Shown here: piece by piece, positions 1 to 9,160 of the stretch
Position numbering within the stretch: position 1 is the stretch's first letter
Layout: every line of letters starts with the position of its first letter
The notes under the pieces: model-generated
Databases searched by the model: none
The model's input: the letters and a program-made list of their open reading frames with translations, nothing else
Told to the model about the DNA's origin: nothing
Position numbers and translations under genes: made by a program
DNA from: Qipengyuania spongiae
Lineage (GTDB): Bacteria; Pseudomonadota; Alphaproteobacteria; Sphingomonadales; Sphingomonadaceae
Reading direction: 5' to 3'
DNA: 64,000 bases
NCBI RefSeq assembly: GCF_026168555.1
Contig: NZ_CP092471.1
Span: 630,501 to 694,500, forward strand

Positions 1-555
1 CGAACGAGCGCGCCATTCCTCGCGCGAGAGGCTGTAGAGAATGGTGGGATTTTCCTCCGGCGGAAAGCGCGGATCCTCGAAATCGAGATCGGCCCGGCGG
101 CGCATTCCGAGTTTTTCCATCAGGCGCCAGCTTGCCTCGTTCGCCATGCTGGTCAGCGCGACGACATGCGGAGCGTCATGGCGGGTAAAGGCCCAGTCGA
201 GCACCGCCTCGACCGCCTCTCGCGCATAGCCGCGGCGCCAGCGGTCCTCCCGCACCAGCCAGCCGATCTCCATGTCGCCAGGGTTCTTCGCATGCTCGTT
301 GTCGACGCGCTTCAACCCGCAATGGGCGACGAGCTCGCCGCTCGCCTTCTCGATCGCCATGAGAAAGGAGAAGCCATCGCTGGCATGGAGCGCCATGGCC
401 TTCGCATGGCGCGCCTCGATCTCGTGCAATTCCTTTGGCCCGCCGAGATGATGCATGACGGGAGGGCTGTTGAGCAGGCGGAATTGCTCCGCCGCATCGG
501 CCTCGCAAATCGTGCGCAGGACCAACCGCTCCGTCTCGAGGACGATGTCAGGCAT
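1..555 (-). CDS. GNAT N-acetyltransferase (3' end beyond window)
   Basis: This is a RimJ/RimL-type acetyltransferase that transfers an acetyl group from acetyl-CoA to an amine of unknown identity. The frame is open from the ATG at 555 to base 1, so the C-terminus lies outside the window. The N-terminus reads LETERLVLR, the usual first strand of the family. A GWLVREDRWRRGYAREAV segment near residues 107-124 matches the acetyl-CoA pyrophosphate-binding loop. Its start overlaps the stop of the upstream GNAT gene by 8 bp (ATGCCTGA), so the two are probably translated together. The two proteins resemble each other and look like a tandem duplication. The substrate cannot be read from the sequence. 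Confidence 0.8.
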   Translation of the reverse strand, partial: MPDIVLETERLVLRTICEADAAEQFRLLNSPPVMHHLGGPKELHEIEARHAKAMALHASDGFSFLMAIEKASGELVAHCGLKRVDNEHAKNPGDMEIGWLVREDRWRRGYAREAVEAVLDWAFTRHDAPHVVALTSMANEASWRLMEKLGMRRRADLDFEDPRFPPEENPTILYSLSREEWRARS

Positions 556-1105
556 CGCCGCTTCGCCACGCCTCCCTGGCGATCGAGTAGACGATGATGC
601 GGCCGGTATCCGGATCGAATTCGTCATTGTCGAAATCGAGATCCTCGCGCCGCTCCATGCCGAGGCGCTTCATCAGGCCCCAGCTGGCGGTGTTTCCCTC
701 GACGGTCAGCGCAACGACCTCTTCCGCTCCGAAGCGGTCGAAGGCGAGGTCGAGCGCGGCGCTGGCTGCTTCGCGCGCATAGCCCTGTCCCCAGGCGTCT
801 TCGCGCAGGCGCCAGCCGACTTCCATCGCGCCGATCGGCCCGCCCGCCTGGTTGGAGCGCTTCAGCCCGCAGAAGCCAAGGATCGCGCGGTCCTCTTTGC
901 GCTCGACAACCCAGAAGGTGTGGCCATGCTCGCGCTCGTAGGTCAGCAGCCGCTCTTGCGCGCCCACGCGCTTGGCATCGTTCGCCACACCGCCGAGCCA
1001 GCGCATCACCGCAGGCGTGTTGGTCCCGGTCCAGAACGGCGCCCAGTCGCCTTCGCGCCAATCGCGCAGGATCAGCCGCTCGGTCTCGTGGCGGAAATCA
1101 GCCAT
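548..1105 (-). CDS. GNAT N-acetyltransferase
   Basis: This complete 185-residue RimJ/RimL-type acetyltransferase starts with the family signature ETERLILRDW. It carries GWRLREDAWGQGYAREA around residues 97-113, the acetyl-CoA-binding loop. It overlaps hemB upstream by 8 bp and the second GNAT downstream by 8 bp, so hemB and both GNAT genes form one tightly packed transcription unit. The substrate is unknown. The family includes ribosomal-protein N-terminal acetylases and small-molecule or antibiotic acetylases, and nothing here separates these. Confidence 0.85.
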   Translation of the reverse strand: MADFRHETERLILRDWREGDWAPFWTGTNTPAVMRWLGGVANDAKRVGAQERLLTYEREHGHTFWVVERKEDRAILGFCGLKRSNQAGGPIGAMEVGWRLREDAWGQGYAREAASAALDLAFDRFGAEEVVALTVEGNTASWGLMKRLGMERREDLDFDNDEFDPDTGRIIVYSIAREAWRSGDA

Positions 1106-2093
1106 TCAGCAGCCGGGCCGCGAGCGGCGCGTGATAGGTGAGGATGCCGCTGCATCCGGCGCGCTTGAAGGCCGTCAGCTTCTCCATGACCAGCGCTTCG
1201 CGATCCCCCACGCCCGCCGCCACGCCCGCCTCGATCAGCGCGTATTCGCCGCTGACCTGATAGGCGAAGACCGGCACGCCGAAGCGTTCCTTCACGCGCC
1301 AGATCACGTCGAGATAGGAAAGGCCCGGCTTGACCATCACGCTGTCCGCCCCCTCGGCGAGGTCGAACTCGACCTCGCGCAGCGCCTCTTCCGCATTGGC
1401 GGGGTCCATCTGGTAGCTTTTCTTGTCGCCTTTCAGCAGGCCGCCGCTGCCCACCGCATCGCGGAACGGGCCGTAGAAGGCCGAGGCGTATTTGGCGGCG
1501 TAGCTCATGATCTGGACATTGGGATGCCCGCCCATCTCCAGCGCCATGCGGATCGCGCGGACGCGGCCGTCCATCATGTCGGAGGGGGCGATGATGTCTG
1601 CCCCCGCCTCGGCCTGGTTCAGCGCCTGATCGACCAGCACGGCGACCGTATCGTCGTTCACGACATATCCGGCATCGTCGAGCAGGCCATCCTGCCCGTG
1701 GCTGGTATAGGGATCGAGCGCGACATCGGTGAGAATGCCGATTTCGCTGCCGCAGGCATCGCGCACGGCGCGGATCGCGCGGCACATCAGATTGTCGGGC
1801 GAGAACGCCTCCGCCCCGTCCGTGCTGCGCTTGTCAGGTGGGGTGTTGGGGAAGAGGGCGATACAGGGAATGCCGAGATCGACCGCTTCGCGCGCCCGCG
1901 CGACGATCCCGTCGACCGACCAGCGCGACACGCCGGGCAGGCTCGCCACCGGCTCCTCCACCCCCTCGCCCGATGTGACGAAAAGAGGCCAGATCAGATC
2001 CGCCGGAGTCAACACGGTTTCGCGGTGAAGCGCGCGGCTCCAGGAATGCGCGCGGCTGCGGCGCAGACGGGTGTTGGGATAGCTGCCGGTCAT
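1098..2093 (-). CDS. hemB: porphobilinogen synthase (ALA dehydratase)
   Basis: HemB condenses two 5-aminolevulinate molecules to porphobilinogen in cytoplasmic tetrapyrrole synthesis. The 331-residue length is normal. The two Schiff-base lysines are visible at about K201 (SYAAKYASAFYGPF) and K255 (SVMVKPGLSYLD). The metal-binding segment reads DVALDPYTSHGQDG near residues 123-136. It has aspartates where zinc enzymes have cysteines, so this is the magnesium-type, zinc-independent class. It is the first gene of a unit with two acetyltransferases. Two other haem genes, hemE and hemJ, lie near the origin 24 kb away. Confidence 0.96.
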   Translation of the reverse strand: MTGSYPNTRLRRSRAHSWSRALHRETVLTPADLIWPLFVTSGEGVEEPVASLPGVSRWSVDGIVARAREAVDLGIPCIALFPNTPPDKRSTDGAEAFSPDNLMCRAIRAVRDACGSEIGILTDVALDPYTSHGQDGLLDDAGYVVNDDTVAVLVDQALNQAEAGADIIAPSDMMDGRVRAIRMALEMGGHPNVQIMSYAAKYASAFYGPFRDAVGSGGLLKGDKKSYQMDPANAEEALREVEFDLAEGADSVMVKPGLSYLDVIWRVKERFGVPVFAYQVSGEYALIEAGVAAGVGDREALVMEKLTAFKRAGCSGILTYHAPLAARLLNG

Positions 2094-2130
2094 GGGCCGG
2101 GCGTGTGCCGGATTACGCGGCCATTCGCAA

Positions 2131-3699
2131 TCAGATGGCGCGCTTCTGGTCGATCTTGTCGATCTCGCGCAGCGGCTCTTCGGCGGCTTCTTCCTGCGGG
2201 GTCCTGTCGAGATCGGCCAGAGCGGCGCCCGCCTCGACTTCCTTCAGCCGCGCCAGCGTTTCGCGGAAGCGCCGCAGTTCGACGCCTTCGAGCTGCGCCC
2301 GGGTGACGAAGCTGACGGAGGCGGGGTTCACCGCCCGGCCACTGCGATACATCTCGTAATGGAGATGCGCCCCCGTCGAGAGGCCGGTCGATCCGACATA
2401 GCCAATCACCTGCCCGCGCCGGACGGTCTGCCCGCGATTCACCGCGATCCGGCTCATGTGGCAATAGCGCGTGTCGATACCGCCGCCATGGCGCAGCTTG
2501 ACCGCATTGCCACAGCCGCCGGCCCGGCCCGCACTCAGCACCTGGCCGTCGGTCACTGCAACGATCGGCGTACCGTGGCTCGCCCTGAAATCCATGCCTG
2601 CGTGCATCCGGCGATAGCCGAGGATCGGATGACGCCGCATCCCGAAATTAGAGCTCACGCGGCCCGGCACCGGCGCAACGAGGCCGCTGCGCTGCTCGCC
2701 GACGCCCGAGGCTTCGAAGAACTGGCTATCCTTGCCCCAGCGCATCAGTTGGGCCGCCGGTTTGTCGCCGCGTTCGAGCCCGGCATAGAGCAGTTGGCCC
2801 GCCTGCCGCTCGCCCGTGGCCGCACGGCGGTGAGCGACGATCATGTCGAAGGTGTCGCTGGCGCGCAAATCCCCGCCGACCTCGGATTGCGCGTTGAGCG
2901 TCTTGAGATAGGCCTGGACCGCGGAAGCCGGCGCCCCGGCGGCGCGGGCGGAGCGATAGAGGCTGGCGCCGACCGTGCCGCGAATGCGCAGCGGAGTGTC
3001 GTCCACGCGGATCGGCTTGCGAGTGAGCGACAGCGCGCCGCCCTCGTCCAGCCGTGCGATTTCGAGCGCGAGGTCGAACCGGGCGCGGAAGGCGAGCGAT
3101 TCGAGCGGGCGAGTGCCGCCCGCCCCGTCGCGGCGGCCGAGCACGATGTCGACCTGTGTTCCCGGCGCGATCTCGCCCAGCGGCAACGCATCGCCGATCA
3201 AATCGAGCGCGCGGATCCGATCGTCAGTGGAGACGCCGGCACGGGCCAGCATCCGTTCGAAGCTGTCACCGCGGGCCAGCGTCGCAAGAAGATCGATCCG
3301 GGGCCGTTCGGGCGCAGCGGCAAGCGAGCGCACGGCGGACGTCGCACCCATGTGGCGGCCGCTGTCGCTGCCGAGCGCGAGCGGCATGATCATCTGGCTG
3401 CGGAATTCGTCGCGCGCATCATCGTCGATCCGCATGGTCGAAGCCGCCTCGAGCGGAGCGAAATCGGGCCAGAAGGCCAGCGCCACCGCCGAAAGCGCGA
3501 TCATCGAGCCGAGCCCGCGAAACCATTTGCGGCTGCCGATATCTGCGCCAAGATCGGGCACGAGGTCGAGCGCCTCCAGACGCTCGCGCCAGCTGCTCGC
3601 GCGAACCTGCTGGCTCGCCGACAGCGACGCGGCAGGCGCTGCACGTCCGGACTGGTCCGGCATTGGCTGATCCATTTCGTCTGCGCGCGAGGTGAACAC
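2131..3699 (-). CDS. M23 family metallopeptidase (murein endopeptidase)
   Basis: This 522-residue envelope protein probably cleaves peptidoglycan cross-links. A single membrane segment lies near residues 65-80, after a cytoplasmic tail. A middle region with a LysM/OapA-like character (GDSFERMLARAGV) follows. The C-terminal M23 domain has the zinc ligands HAGMDF and HLHYE and the GYVGSTG turn. The start is a GTG at 3699 because a GGAGGG ribosome site lies 6 bases upstream; an ATG at 3675 is the alternative. It stands alone on the minus strand, divergent from the helicase gene. Confidence 0.92.
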   Translation of the reverse strand: MFTSRADEMDQPMPDQSGRAAPAASLSASQQVRASSWRERLEALDLVPDLGADIGSRKWFRGLGSMIALSAVALAFWPDFAPLEAASTMRIDDDARDEFRSQMIMPLALGSDSGRHMGATSAVRSLAAAPERPRIDLLATLARGDSFERMLARAGVSTDDRIRALDLIGDALPLGEIAPGTQVDIVLGRRDGAGGTRPLESLAFRARFDLALEIARLDEGGALSLTRKPIRVDDTPLRIRGTVGASLYRSARAAGAPASAVQAYLKTLNAQSEVGGDLRASDTFDMIVAHRRAATGERQAGQLLYAGLERGDKPAAQLMRWGKDSQFFEASGVGEQRSGLVAPVPGRVSSNFGMRRHPILGYRRMHAGMDFRASHGTPIVAVTDGQVLSAGRAGGCGNAVKLRHGGGIDTRYCHMSRIAVNRGQTVRRGQVIGYVGSTGLSTGAHLHYEMYRSGRAVNPASVSFVTRAQLEGVELRRFRETLARLKEVEAGAALADLDRTPQEEAAEEPLREIDKIDQKRAI

Positions 3700-3876
3700 G
3701 CAATACCCTCCGACCCGATTTCGTGGCGCGATGGCGGAAATCCGTGCCAGATTGAAGTTAACGTTCGGCTAAACCACGCCCACCAGAGCGATGCGCGCGG
3801 CGAAGCGTGCATTCGTGGGGGAACCGCAGGAACCGTGGTTGTGCAGACGCTTGGGTGATGCCATCTGTGGCGAACG

Positions 3877-6417
3877 ATGCAGCAAAGCTCGGTCAAAGCG
3901 GTCCTCGGACCCACCAACACCGGCAAGACCCATCTCGCGATCGAGCGGATGTGCGCGCATTCGAGCGGCGCGATGGGTTTCCCACTGCGCCTGCTGGCGC
4001 GCGAGGTCTACGACCGGGTCCGCGCGATCAAGGGCGACCGGAACGTCGCGCTCATTACCGGCGAGGAGCGGATCGAGCCCGAGGGCGCGCGTTACATGTG
4101 TTGCACGGTGGAGGCCATGCCGCGCGATGGCGGCGGGCGAGCCTTCATCGCGCTCGACGAAGCGCAGCTTTCCGCCGATCGCGAGCGCGGGCATATCTTC
4201 ACCGACCGGCTGCTCAATGCGCGTGGCCGGGAAGAAACGATGTTGCTGGGCGCGGCGACACTCGCCCCGATGGTGAAGGCCTTGGTGCCCGAGGCCGAGA
4301 TCACCGACCGCCCGCGCTTCTCGACGCTCAAACATATCGGCCCGCGCAAGCTCTCGCGCCTGCCGCCGCGCAGCGCCGTGGTCGCCTTCAGCGCCGAGCA
4401 GGTCTACGCCGTGGCAGAGATGCTGCGCCGTTTTCGCGGCGGCGCGGCAGTGGTGATGGGTGCGCTCAGCCCCGAGACCCGCAACCGCCAAGTCGAGCTG
4501 TTCCAGAACGGCGAGGTCGACTACATCGTCGCCACCGACGCCATTGGCATGGGCCTCAATCTCGACGTGACGCATGTCGCCTTTGCGGGTCTCACCAAGT
4601 TCGACGGGGTGCGGACCCGGCGCCTCGATCCTGCCGAAATGGCCCAGATTGCCGGGCGCGCGGGGCGCCACCAGAAGGACGGAACCTTCGGGACGCTTGC
4701 CGGCGGACAGCGTGGCGGCACGCCGCCCGAATTCTCCGAGGAAGAAATCTACGCGATCGAGGAGCACCGCTTCGCCCCGATCACCAAGCTCTTCTGGCGG
4801 GAAGCCGAACCGCGCTTCGAAAGCATCGGCACGCTGATCGCCGACCTCGAGGCACCGCCCGCCGACGAGGTTCTCCGGCTCGCGCCCGAAGCGATCGATC
4901 TTGCCACGCTCAAGCGCCTGTCGCAGGAGCCCTTCGCCGCGCAGATCCGCACGCCTGGGATGGTGCGCCGCTTTTGGGAAGCCTGCTCACTGCCCGACTT
5001 CCGCGCCCGCGGACCGGACGTTCACGCCCGCTTCGTCGCGCGGCTGTGGCAGGATTTGAGCGAAGGTTATCTCGGCGCCGACTATGTCGCGGCGCGCATA
5101 TCCGAACTCGACAACATGGCGGGCGACATCGATACCATACAGGGGCGGATCGCGGCGATTCGCAGCTGGGCCTATATCTGTCAGCGGCCCGATTGGGTGC
5201 TGGCGCGCGACGAAATGGCTTCGCGCGCCCGCGCGGTCGAGGCCAAGCTGTCCGATGCGCTCCACGCCCGACTGACCGAACGCTTCGTCAACCGAAGGAC
5301 CACGATCCTGATGAAATCCCTAGGTGAGAACGCCTCCGCCCTTCCCATCACGCTCGATGACCAGGGCCTGGTCAAGGTCGAGGACGAGACTATCGGCCGG
5401 GTGGAGGGCCTTCGCTTCCATGTCGACCATTCGGCCGATCATGCCGACCGCAAGATGCTGCTTGCCGCCGCGGAAAAGGCTCTGCCGCGCCTGCTGGGAG
5501 AGCGGGTCGACCGACTGCTTGCCTCCGACATGGCCGGCGTCACGCTGTCGCGGGGCGCTATCCGCTGGGGGCGGCAGATGCTGGCGACGACGACAGCGCG
5601 GGAGAACACCGCGATGCCGGTTCTCGAACCCTCCGCCGATGTCGCGAAACTGCCCGAGGCGAAGCGCATGGCGCTGATGGAAGCGCTCGAGTCCTGGCTC
5701 GCTGCCAAGCTCGCGCCGCTGGAACCGCTGGAGAAGCTGCAACAGGCGGCGCGCGCGACTGATACCGGGTCACAGGGGCGGGCGCTGTTGCTCAACCTTC
5801 TGTCGGGCCACGGCTTCGTGACCCGCGAACGCGCGGGGATCGAGCATCTCCCCAAGGAAATCCGGCCTTTCCTGCGCAAGACAGGCGTGACCTTCGGGGC
5901 GCTCGACATCTTCGCTCCGGCGCTGCTCAAGCCCGCGCCGCGCCAGCTGCTCGCCGCGCTCGGCACCGACCGGCGGCCGCTGGAAGAGGCGATGCTGCCG
6001 GTGATCCCGGATCGCAAGTCGCTGCCCGCAGGCTATCGCCATGCCGGAAGCCAGGCGATCCGCATCGATCTGGCGGAGAAGATCTTCCGCAAGGCGCACG
6101 AGGCCCGCGCCGCGGCGCAGGCCAGTGGCGACGCGCCGAAGAAGCGAAAGGGCGGCGCCCGCAATGCGCGCAAGTTCACGCTCGATCTCGCGCTGCCGAT
6201 CTCGATCGGGCTGGAGCAGGACAACGCCGTCCGCCTGCTCGGCCAGGCAGGTTTCCGCGTCCAGCGCGCCCGGCCGCTTGCCGAAGGCGCCTATGGCCCT
6301 GCGCGCCCCGACCTGTGGGAGTGGCGACCCGCGCGCCGCCAGCAACCGCAGTCACGCCCTCCGGTCAAGCCACGCGAAGGCAGCGCCTTCGCCGCGCTGG
6401 CGGATCTCGTCCGGTAG
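3877..6417 (+). CDS. SUV3-like DEAD/DExH-box helicase
   Basis: This 846-residue superfamily 2 helicase resembles eukaryotic mitochondrial SUV3, an RNA helicase of the degradosome. Walker A is GPTNTGKT (residues 11-18), motif II is DEAQ (94-97), and the helicase C-terminal half has DAIGMGLN and QIAGRAGR (motif VI). A long C-terminal part follows, with basic stretches around the KKRKGGARNARKF segment that probably contact RNA. The S4 RNA-binding gene starts 12 bp downstream, followed by ferredoxin, an order I recall from other sphingomonads. A role in RNA decay or ribosome biology is an inference from the family. Confidence 0.9.
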   Translation: MQQSSVKAVLGPTNTGKTHLAIERMCAHSSGAMGFPLRLLAREVYDRVRAIKGDRNVALITGEERIEPEGARYMCCTVEAMPRDGGGRAFIALDEAQLSADRERGHIFTDRLLNARGREETMLLGAATLAPMVKALVPEAEITDRPRFSTLKHIGPRKLSRLPPRSAVVAFSAEQVYAVAEMLRRFRGGAAVVMGALSPETRNRQVELFQNGEVDYIVATDAIGMGLNLDVTHVAFAGLTKFDGVRTRRLDPAEMAQIAGRAGRHQKDGTFGTLAGGQRGGTPPEFSEEEIYAIEEHRFAPITKLFWREAEPRFESIGTLIADLEAPPADEVLRLAPEAIDLATLKRLSQEPFAAQIRTPGMVRRFWEACSLPDFRARGPDVHARFVARLWQDLSEGYLGADYVAARISELDNMAGDIDTIQGRIAAIRSWAYICQRPDWVLARDEMASRARAVEAKLSDALHARLTERFVNRRTTILMKSLGENASALPITLDDQGLVKVEDETIGRVEGLRFHVDHSADHADRKMLLAAAEKALPRLLGERVDRLLASDMAGVTLSRGAIRWGRQMLATTTARENTAMPVLEPSADVAKLPEAKRMALMEALESWLAAKLAPLEPLEKLQQAARATDTGSQGRALLLNLLSGHGFVTRERAGIEHLPKEIRPFLRKTGVTFGALDIFAPALLKPAPRQLLAALGTDRRPLEEAMLPVIPDRKSLPAGYRHAGSQAIRIDLAEKIFRKAHEARAAAQASGDAPKKRKGGARNARKFTLDLALPISIGLEQDNAVRLLGQAGFRVQRARPLAEGAYGPARPDLWEWRPARRQQPQSRPPVKPREGSAFAALADLVR

Positions 6418-6429
6418 GATCGGGCGAGC

Positions 6430-6741
6430 TTGCGGATCGACCGCCTGCTTTGCATGCTGCGGTTCTGCCGGACGCGAAGCCGTGCCGCGAGCCTGGTCGG
6501 CGAGGGCCATCTCCGGCGCAATGGCGAACGGGTGGTCCGGGCAAGCCAGCCGGTCGCGGTGGGCGACGTGCTGACCATACCGGTCGGGAACGCGGTGCGC
6601 CTGGTGGAGGTTCTTGCCCTGCCGGACCGTCGCGGCCCCCCGTCTGAGGCGCAAAGCTGCTATCGCGTGCTTGACCCGAAAGGCCAAAGCGCCATAGCAG
6701 CGGACCGCGACCAGACATTCGAAGGAAAAGATCGCTCATGA
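6430..6741 (+). CDS. S4-domain RNA-binding protein (HslR-like)
   Basis: This 103-residue protein is essentially one S4 fold: [19 protein letters not shown], then a conserved [10 protein letters not shown] turn and a GDVLTIP strand. Proteins of this type bind structured RNA; E. coli HslR recycles stalled 50S subunits. The start codon is TTG at 6430, chosen because the S4 helix begins immediately after it. The gene lies 12 bp after the SUV3-like helicase and overlaps fdxA by 4 bp (ATGA), so the three genes are one operon. Confidence 0.88.
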   Translation: MRIDRLLCMLRFCRTRSRAASLVGEGHLRRNGERVVRASQPVAVGDVLTIPVGNAVRLVEVLALPDRRGPPSEAQSCYRVLDPKGQSAIAADRDQTFEGKDRS

Positions 6742-7076
6742 CCTACGTCGTCACCGACGCCTGTATCAAGTGCAAGTACACCGACTGCGTCGAGGTCTGC
6801 CCGGTCGACTGCTTCTACGAGGGCGAGAACATGCTTGTGATCAACCCGTCGGAATGCATCGATTGCGGCGTGTGCGAACCCGAATGCCCGGCCGAGGCGA
6901 TCCTGCCCGATACCGAGGACGGCCTCGAGAAATGGCTCGAGATCAACACGAAGTTCTCCGCCGAATGGCCGAACATCACCCAGTCGAAGGATGCGCCCGA
7001 GGACGCCGACGAGCACAAGGGCGAGGAAGACAAGTACGAGAAGTTCTTCTCGCCCGAGCCTGGCGAAGGGGACTGA
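6738..7076 (+). CDS. fdxA: ferredoxin, 7Fe-8S type
   Basis: This 112-residue electron carrier has nine cysteines in its first half (C9, C12, C17, C21, C25, C40, C43, C46, C50). They are arranged as in FdxA proteins that carry one 3Fe-4S and one 4Fe-4S cluster. The second half is acidic and helical, as in that family. It is translationally coupled to the S4-domain gene by an ATGA overlap. The electron donor and acceptor cannot be told from the sequence. Confidence 0.94.
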   Translation: MTYVVTDACIKCKYTDCVEVCPVDCFYEGENMLVINPSECIDCGVCEPECPAEAILPDTEDGLEKWLEINTKFSAEWPNITQSKDAPEDADEHKGEEDKYEKFFSPEPGEGD

Positions 7077-7312
7077 TCGCATCAGCCAATGACTTCAGGC
7101 CCGCATTGTTTCACGGACTCGCAATATTGGCGAATGTGTGCTATATAGTGCATCAACCGCACCGGTGTGCCGCCGGTCAGGTGTGACGGACTGAAAGGGC
7201 TTGGCGCTCAGCATCATCGTGAAAACCCGGTTTGTGGCCGTTTCCCGGCCGCAGGAGACGTTTTCGCCAATGCTGGCTTCCCCCGCCCTGCCCGAGCGCG
7301 AAAGGATTTTGC

Positions 7313-7846
7313 ATGGCGAGCAAGGCTGATGCCTTCGATGTTGGCGACTACGTGGTCTATCCCAAGCACGGCGTTGGCCGTGTGATCGAGTTGCAAAGCG
7401 AGGAGATCGCCGGAATGCAGCTCGAACTCTATGTCCTTCGTTTCGAGAAAGAGCGCATGACTCTGCGCGTTCCGGTGAACAAGGTCGAATCGATCGGCAT
7501 GCGAAAGCTTTCGAGCGACAAGACGCTCAAGGAAGCGATGGAAACGCTAAAGGGCAAGCCCAAGGTCAAGCGCACCATGTGGAGCCGCCGTGCGCAGGAA
7601 TACGAAGCGAAGATCAATTCGGGCGAAATCGTCCTGATCGCGGAAGTTACGCGTGACCTGTTCCGTCCCGAAGACCAGCCCGAGCAGAGCTATTCGGAAC
7701 GGCAGATCTTCGAAGCGGCCTCCAGCCGCCTCGCCCGCGAACTCGCGGCGATGGACAAGACCGACGAAGCGACGGCGCTCGAGAAGATCCTCGATGTCCT
7801 GCGCACGCATGCTCCGCAATATTACGAGAACACCGAAGACGCCTGA
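7313..7846 (+). CDS. carD: CarD family transcriptional regulator
   Basis: CarD-type proteins bind the RNA polymerase beta subunit and stabilise open complexes, notably at rRNA and housekeeping promoters. The 177-residue protein begins FDVGDYVVYPKHGVGRV, the Tudor-like RNA-polymerase-interacting domain. A helical DNA-binding domain follows with YSERQIFEAASSRLARELA. I chose the ATG at 7313, which has AAAGGA about 7 bases upstream; a longer in-frame reading from 7232 lacks family similarity. The gene is monocistronic, with a 236-bp leader containing an AT-rich TATATAGT at 7142 and a strong terminator after it. Confidence 0.95.
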   Translation: MASKADAFDVGDYVVYPKHGVGRVIELQSEEIAGMQLELYVLRFEKERMTLRVPVNKVESIGMRKLSSDKTLKEAMETLKGKPKVKRTMWSRRAQEYEAKINSGEIVLIAEVTRDLFRPEDQPEQSYSERQIFEAASSRLARELAAMDKTDEATALEKILDVLRTHAPQYYENTEDA

Positions 7847-7868
7847 CCGGCACAGGTTTCGGAACGCG

Positions 7869-7905
7869 AAAAGGGCCGCTCCCCCGGGGGCGGCCCTTTT
7901 TGTTT
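7869..7905 (+). terminator. intrinsic terminator of carD
   Basis: A G+C-rich hairpin (AAGGGCCGC arm, complementary GCGGCCCTT-like arm) ends in TTTTTGTTT, about 25 bp after the carD stop codon. This is a classical rho-independent terminator. Confidence 0.85.
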
Positions 7906-7986
7906 GCCTCATGTCGAGCGACGCTTGAACACGCTGATAAGGTGTATTATACAGGCAATACGCAACACTCAGCGGAGGATGTTTCG

Positions 7987-8781
7987 ATGCTTCACCGGGT
8001 TCTCAAAAATCTCGCTCCGATTGCCGCTCTCGCCGCCGGTGCGGCGCTTGCCGGCTGCAATTACTCGATGAATGTCGGCGACAGCGACGGCGTGCCCCTG
8101 ACGCAACTGGACCTGACAGGCCCGGCGCCCACGGAACTGGTCCTGGCCGGACCGGATCGCGTCATCGTGACCGATGGCGATACGCTCGACATCGACGTTT
8201 CGGGCGATGCGGACGCCGTCGAGTTGCTGCGCTTCACTCTCGAAGACGGCGCATTGGGCATCAGCCGCGAGAACGGATCGTGGCGCGACACCGGCACGGC
8301 GATTGTCCGCGTGACCATGCCCAGCCCCCGCCATGTCTCGATCGCCGGCTCGGGCGAGGTCGAGGCGGCTTCACTTTCCGGAGACAAGGCCGAGATCAAT
8401 CTGGCCGGATCAGGCAAGCTCCGCATCGCGCGGGTCGCTGCGAGGCAACTCGAAGCGAACATCGCCGGTTCGGGGAGCGTCGACGCATCGGGCAATGCCG
8501 AGCGCTTCGAACTCAACATCATGGGTTCCGGCAACTCTCGCATGCCCGGTCTCAGAGCCGCAGAGGCAGAAGTGTCGATTGCCGGATCGGGCAACGGAGA
8601 ATTTGCGTCCGACGGCGAAGTGGAAGCGAACATCGCCGGTTCGGGCACGGTCGTGGTCCATGGCCGCGCCCGATGCACGGTGAGCGCGGTCGGATCGGGC
8701 AAGCTGGTCTGCCGTGACGGCACGCGCACGGGCGACGCCCGTGCGCCAGAGTCCGACGGACGCTCCACCGCCGGCGAGTAA
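7987..8781 (+). CDS. GIN domain (DUF2807) lipoprotein
   Basis: This 264-residue exported protein starts with a hydrophobic signal ending in a lipobox-like LAGC near residue 22, so it is probably lipid-anchored. The body carries about seven (I/V/L)xGSG repeats spaced 18-24 residues apart, such as SIAGSGE, NIAGSGS and NIMGSGN. These are the turns of the right-handed beta-helix typical of the head-GIN (DUF2807) family. The ATG at 7987 is preceded by GGAGG at 7974-7978. Biochemical function is unknown for the family. A small lipoprotein gene follows 49 bp downstream. Confidence 0.88.
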   Translation: MLHRVLKNLAPIAALAAGAALAGCNYSMNVGDSDGVPLTQLDLTGPAPTELVLAGPDRVIVTDGDTLDIDVSGDADAVELLRFTLEDGALGISRENGSWRDTGTAIVRVTMPSPRHVSIAGSGEVEAASLSGDKAEINLAGSGKLRIARVAARQLEANIAGSGSVDASGNAERFELNIMGSGNSRMPGLRAAEAEVSIAGSGNGEFASDGEVEANIAGSGTVVVHGRARCTVSAVGSGKLVCRDGTRTGDARAPESDGRSTAGE

Positions 8782-8830
8782 TTCATCGCCAGTCGAGCAA
8801 TAAGGTGCCAAGGCGCGCGTGGAGGTCCCC

Positions 8831-9160
8831 ATGCGCGCTTTGCCTGTTTTCTTCCTTCCTTTCGCAACTCTGGCGCTTTCGGGCTGCCTGGCGAAGACGG
8901 TGGTCGACGTTGCCACGCTGCCAGTGCGTGCAGCGGGCAAGGCAGTCGATCTCGCCACCACCAGCCAGTCCGAGGCGGACGAGAAGCGTGGCCGTGAAAT
9001 CCGCCGGCGCGAGGCCAGGCTGGCGAAACTCGAACGCCGCTACGACGACGAGCGCGAGGATTGCCGGGAAGGAGATAGATGGGCCTGCGAGGAAGCGCGG
9101 GCAACCTATGCCGAGATCGAGGCTTTGCTGCCCACCATCCCGGTCGAACCGGAGGACTAA
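8831..9160 (+). CDS. small lipoprotein, function unknown
   Basis: This 109-residue protein has a signal sequence MRALPVFFLPFATLALSGC that ends in a lipobox cysteine. A charged, probably coiled-coil segment follows (residues about 45-85, rich in R, E and K) with two cysteines, in the segments EDC and WACEE. The ATG at 8831 has GGAGGT five bases upstream; a GTG at 8819 is less likely. Its 3' end overlaps the convergent tsaC-like gene by 4 bp. I do not recognise a named family. Confidence 0.75.
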   Translation: MRALPVFFLPFATLALSGCLAKTVVDVATLPVRAAGKAVDLATTSQSEADEKRGREIRRREARLAKLERRYDDEREDCREGDRWACEEARATYAEIEALLPTIPVEPED

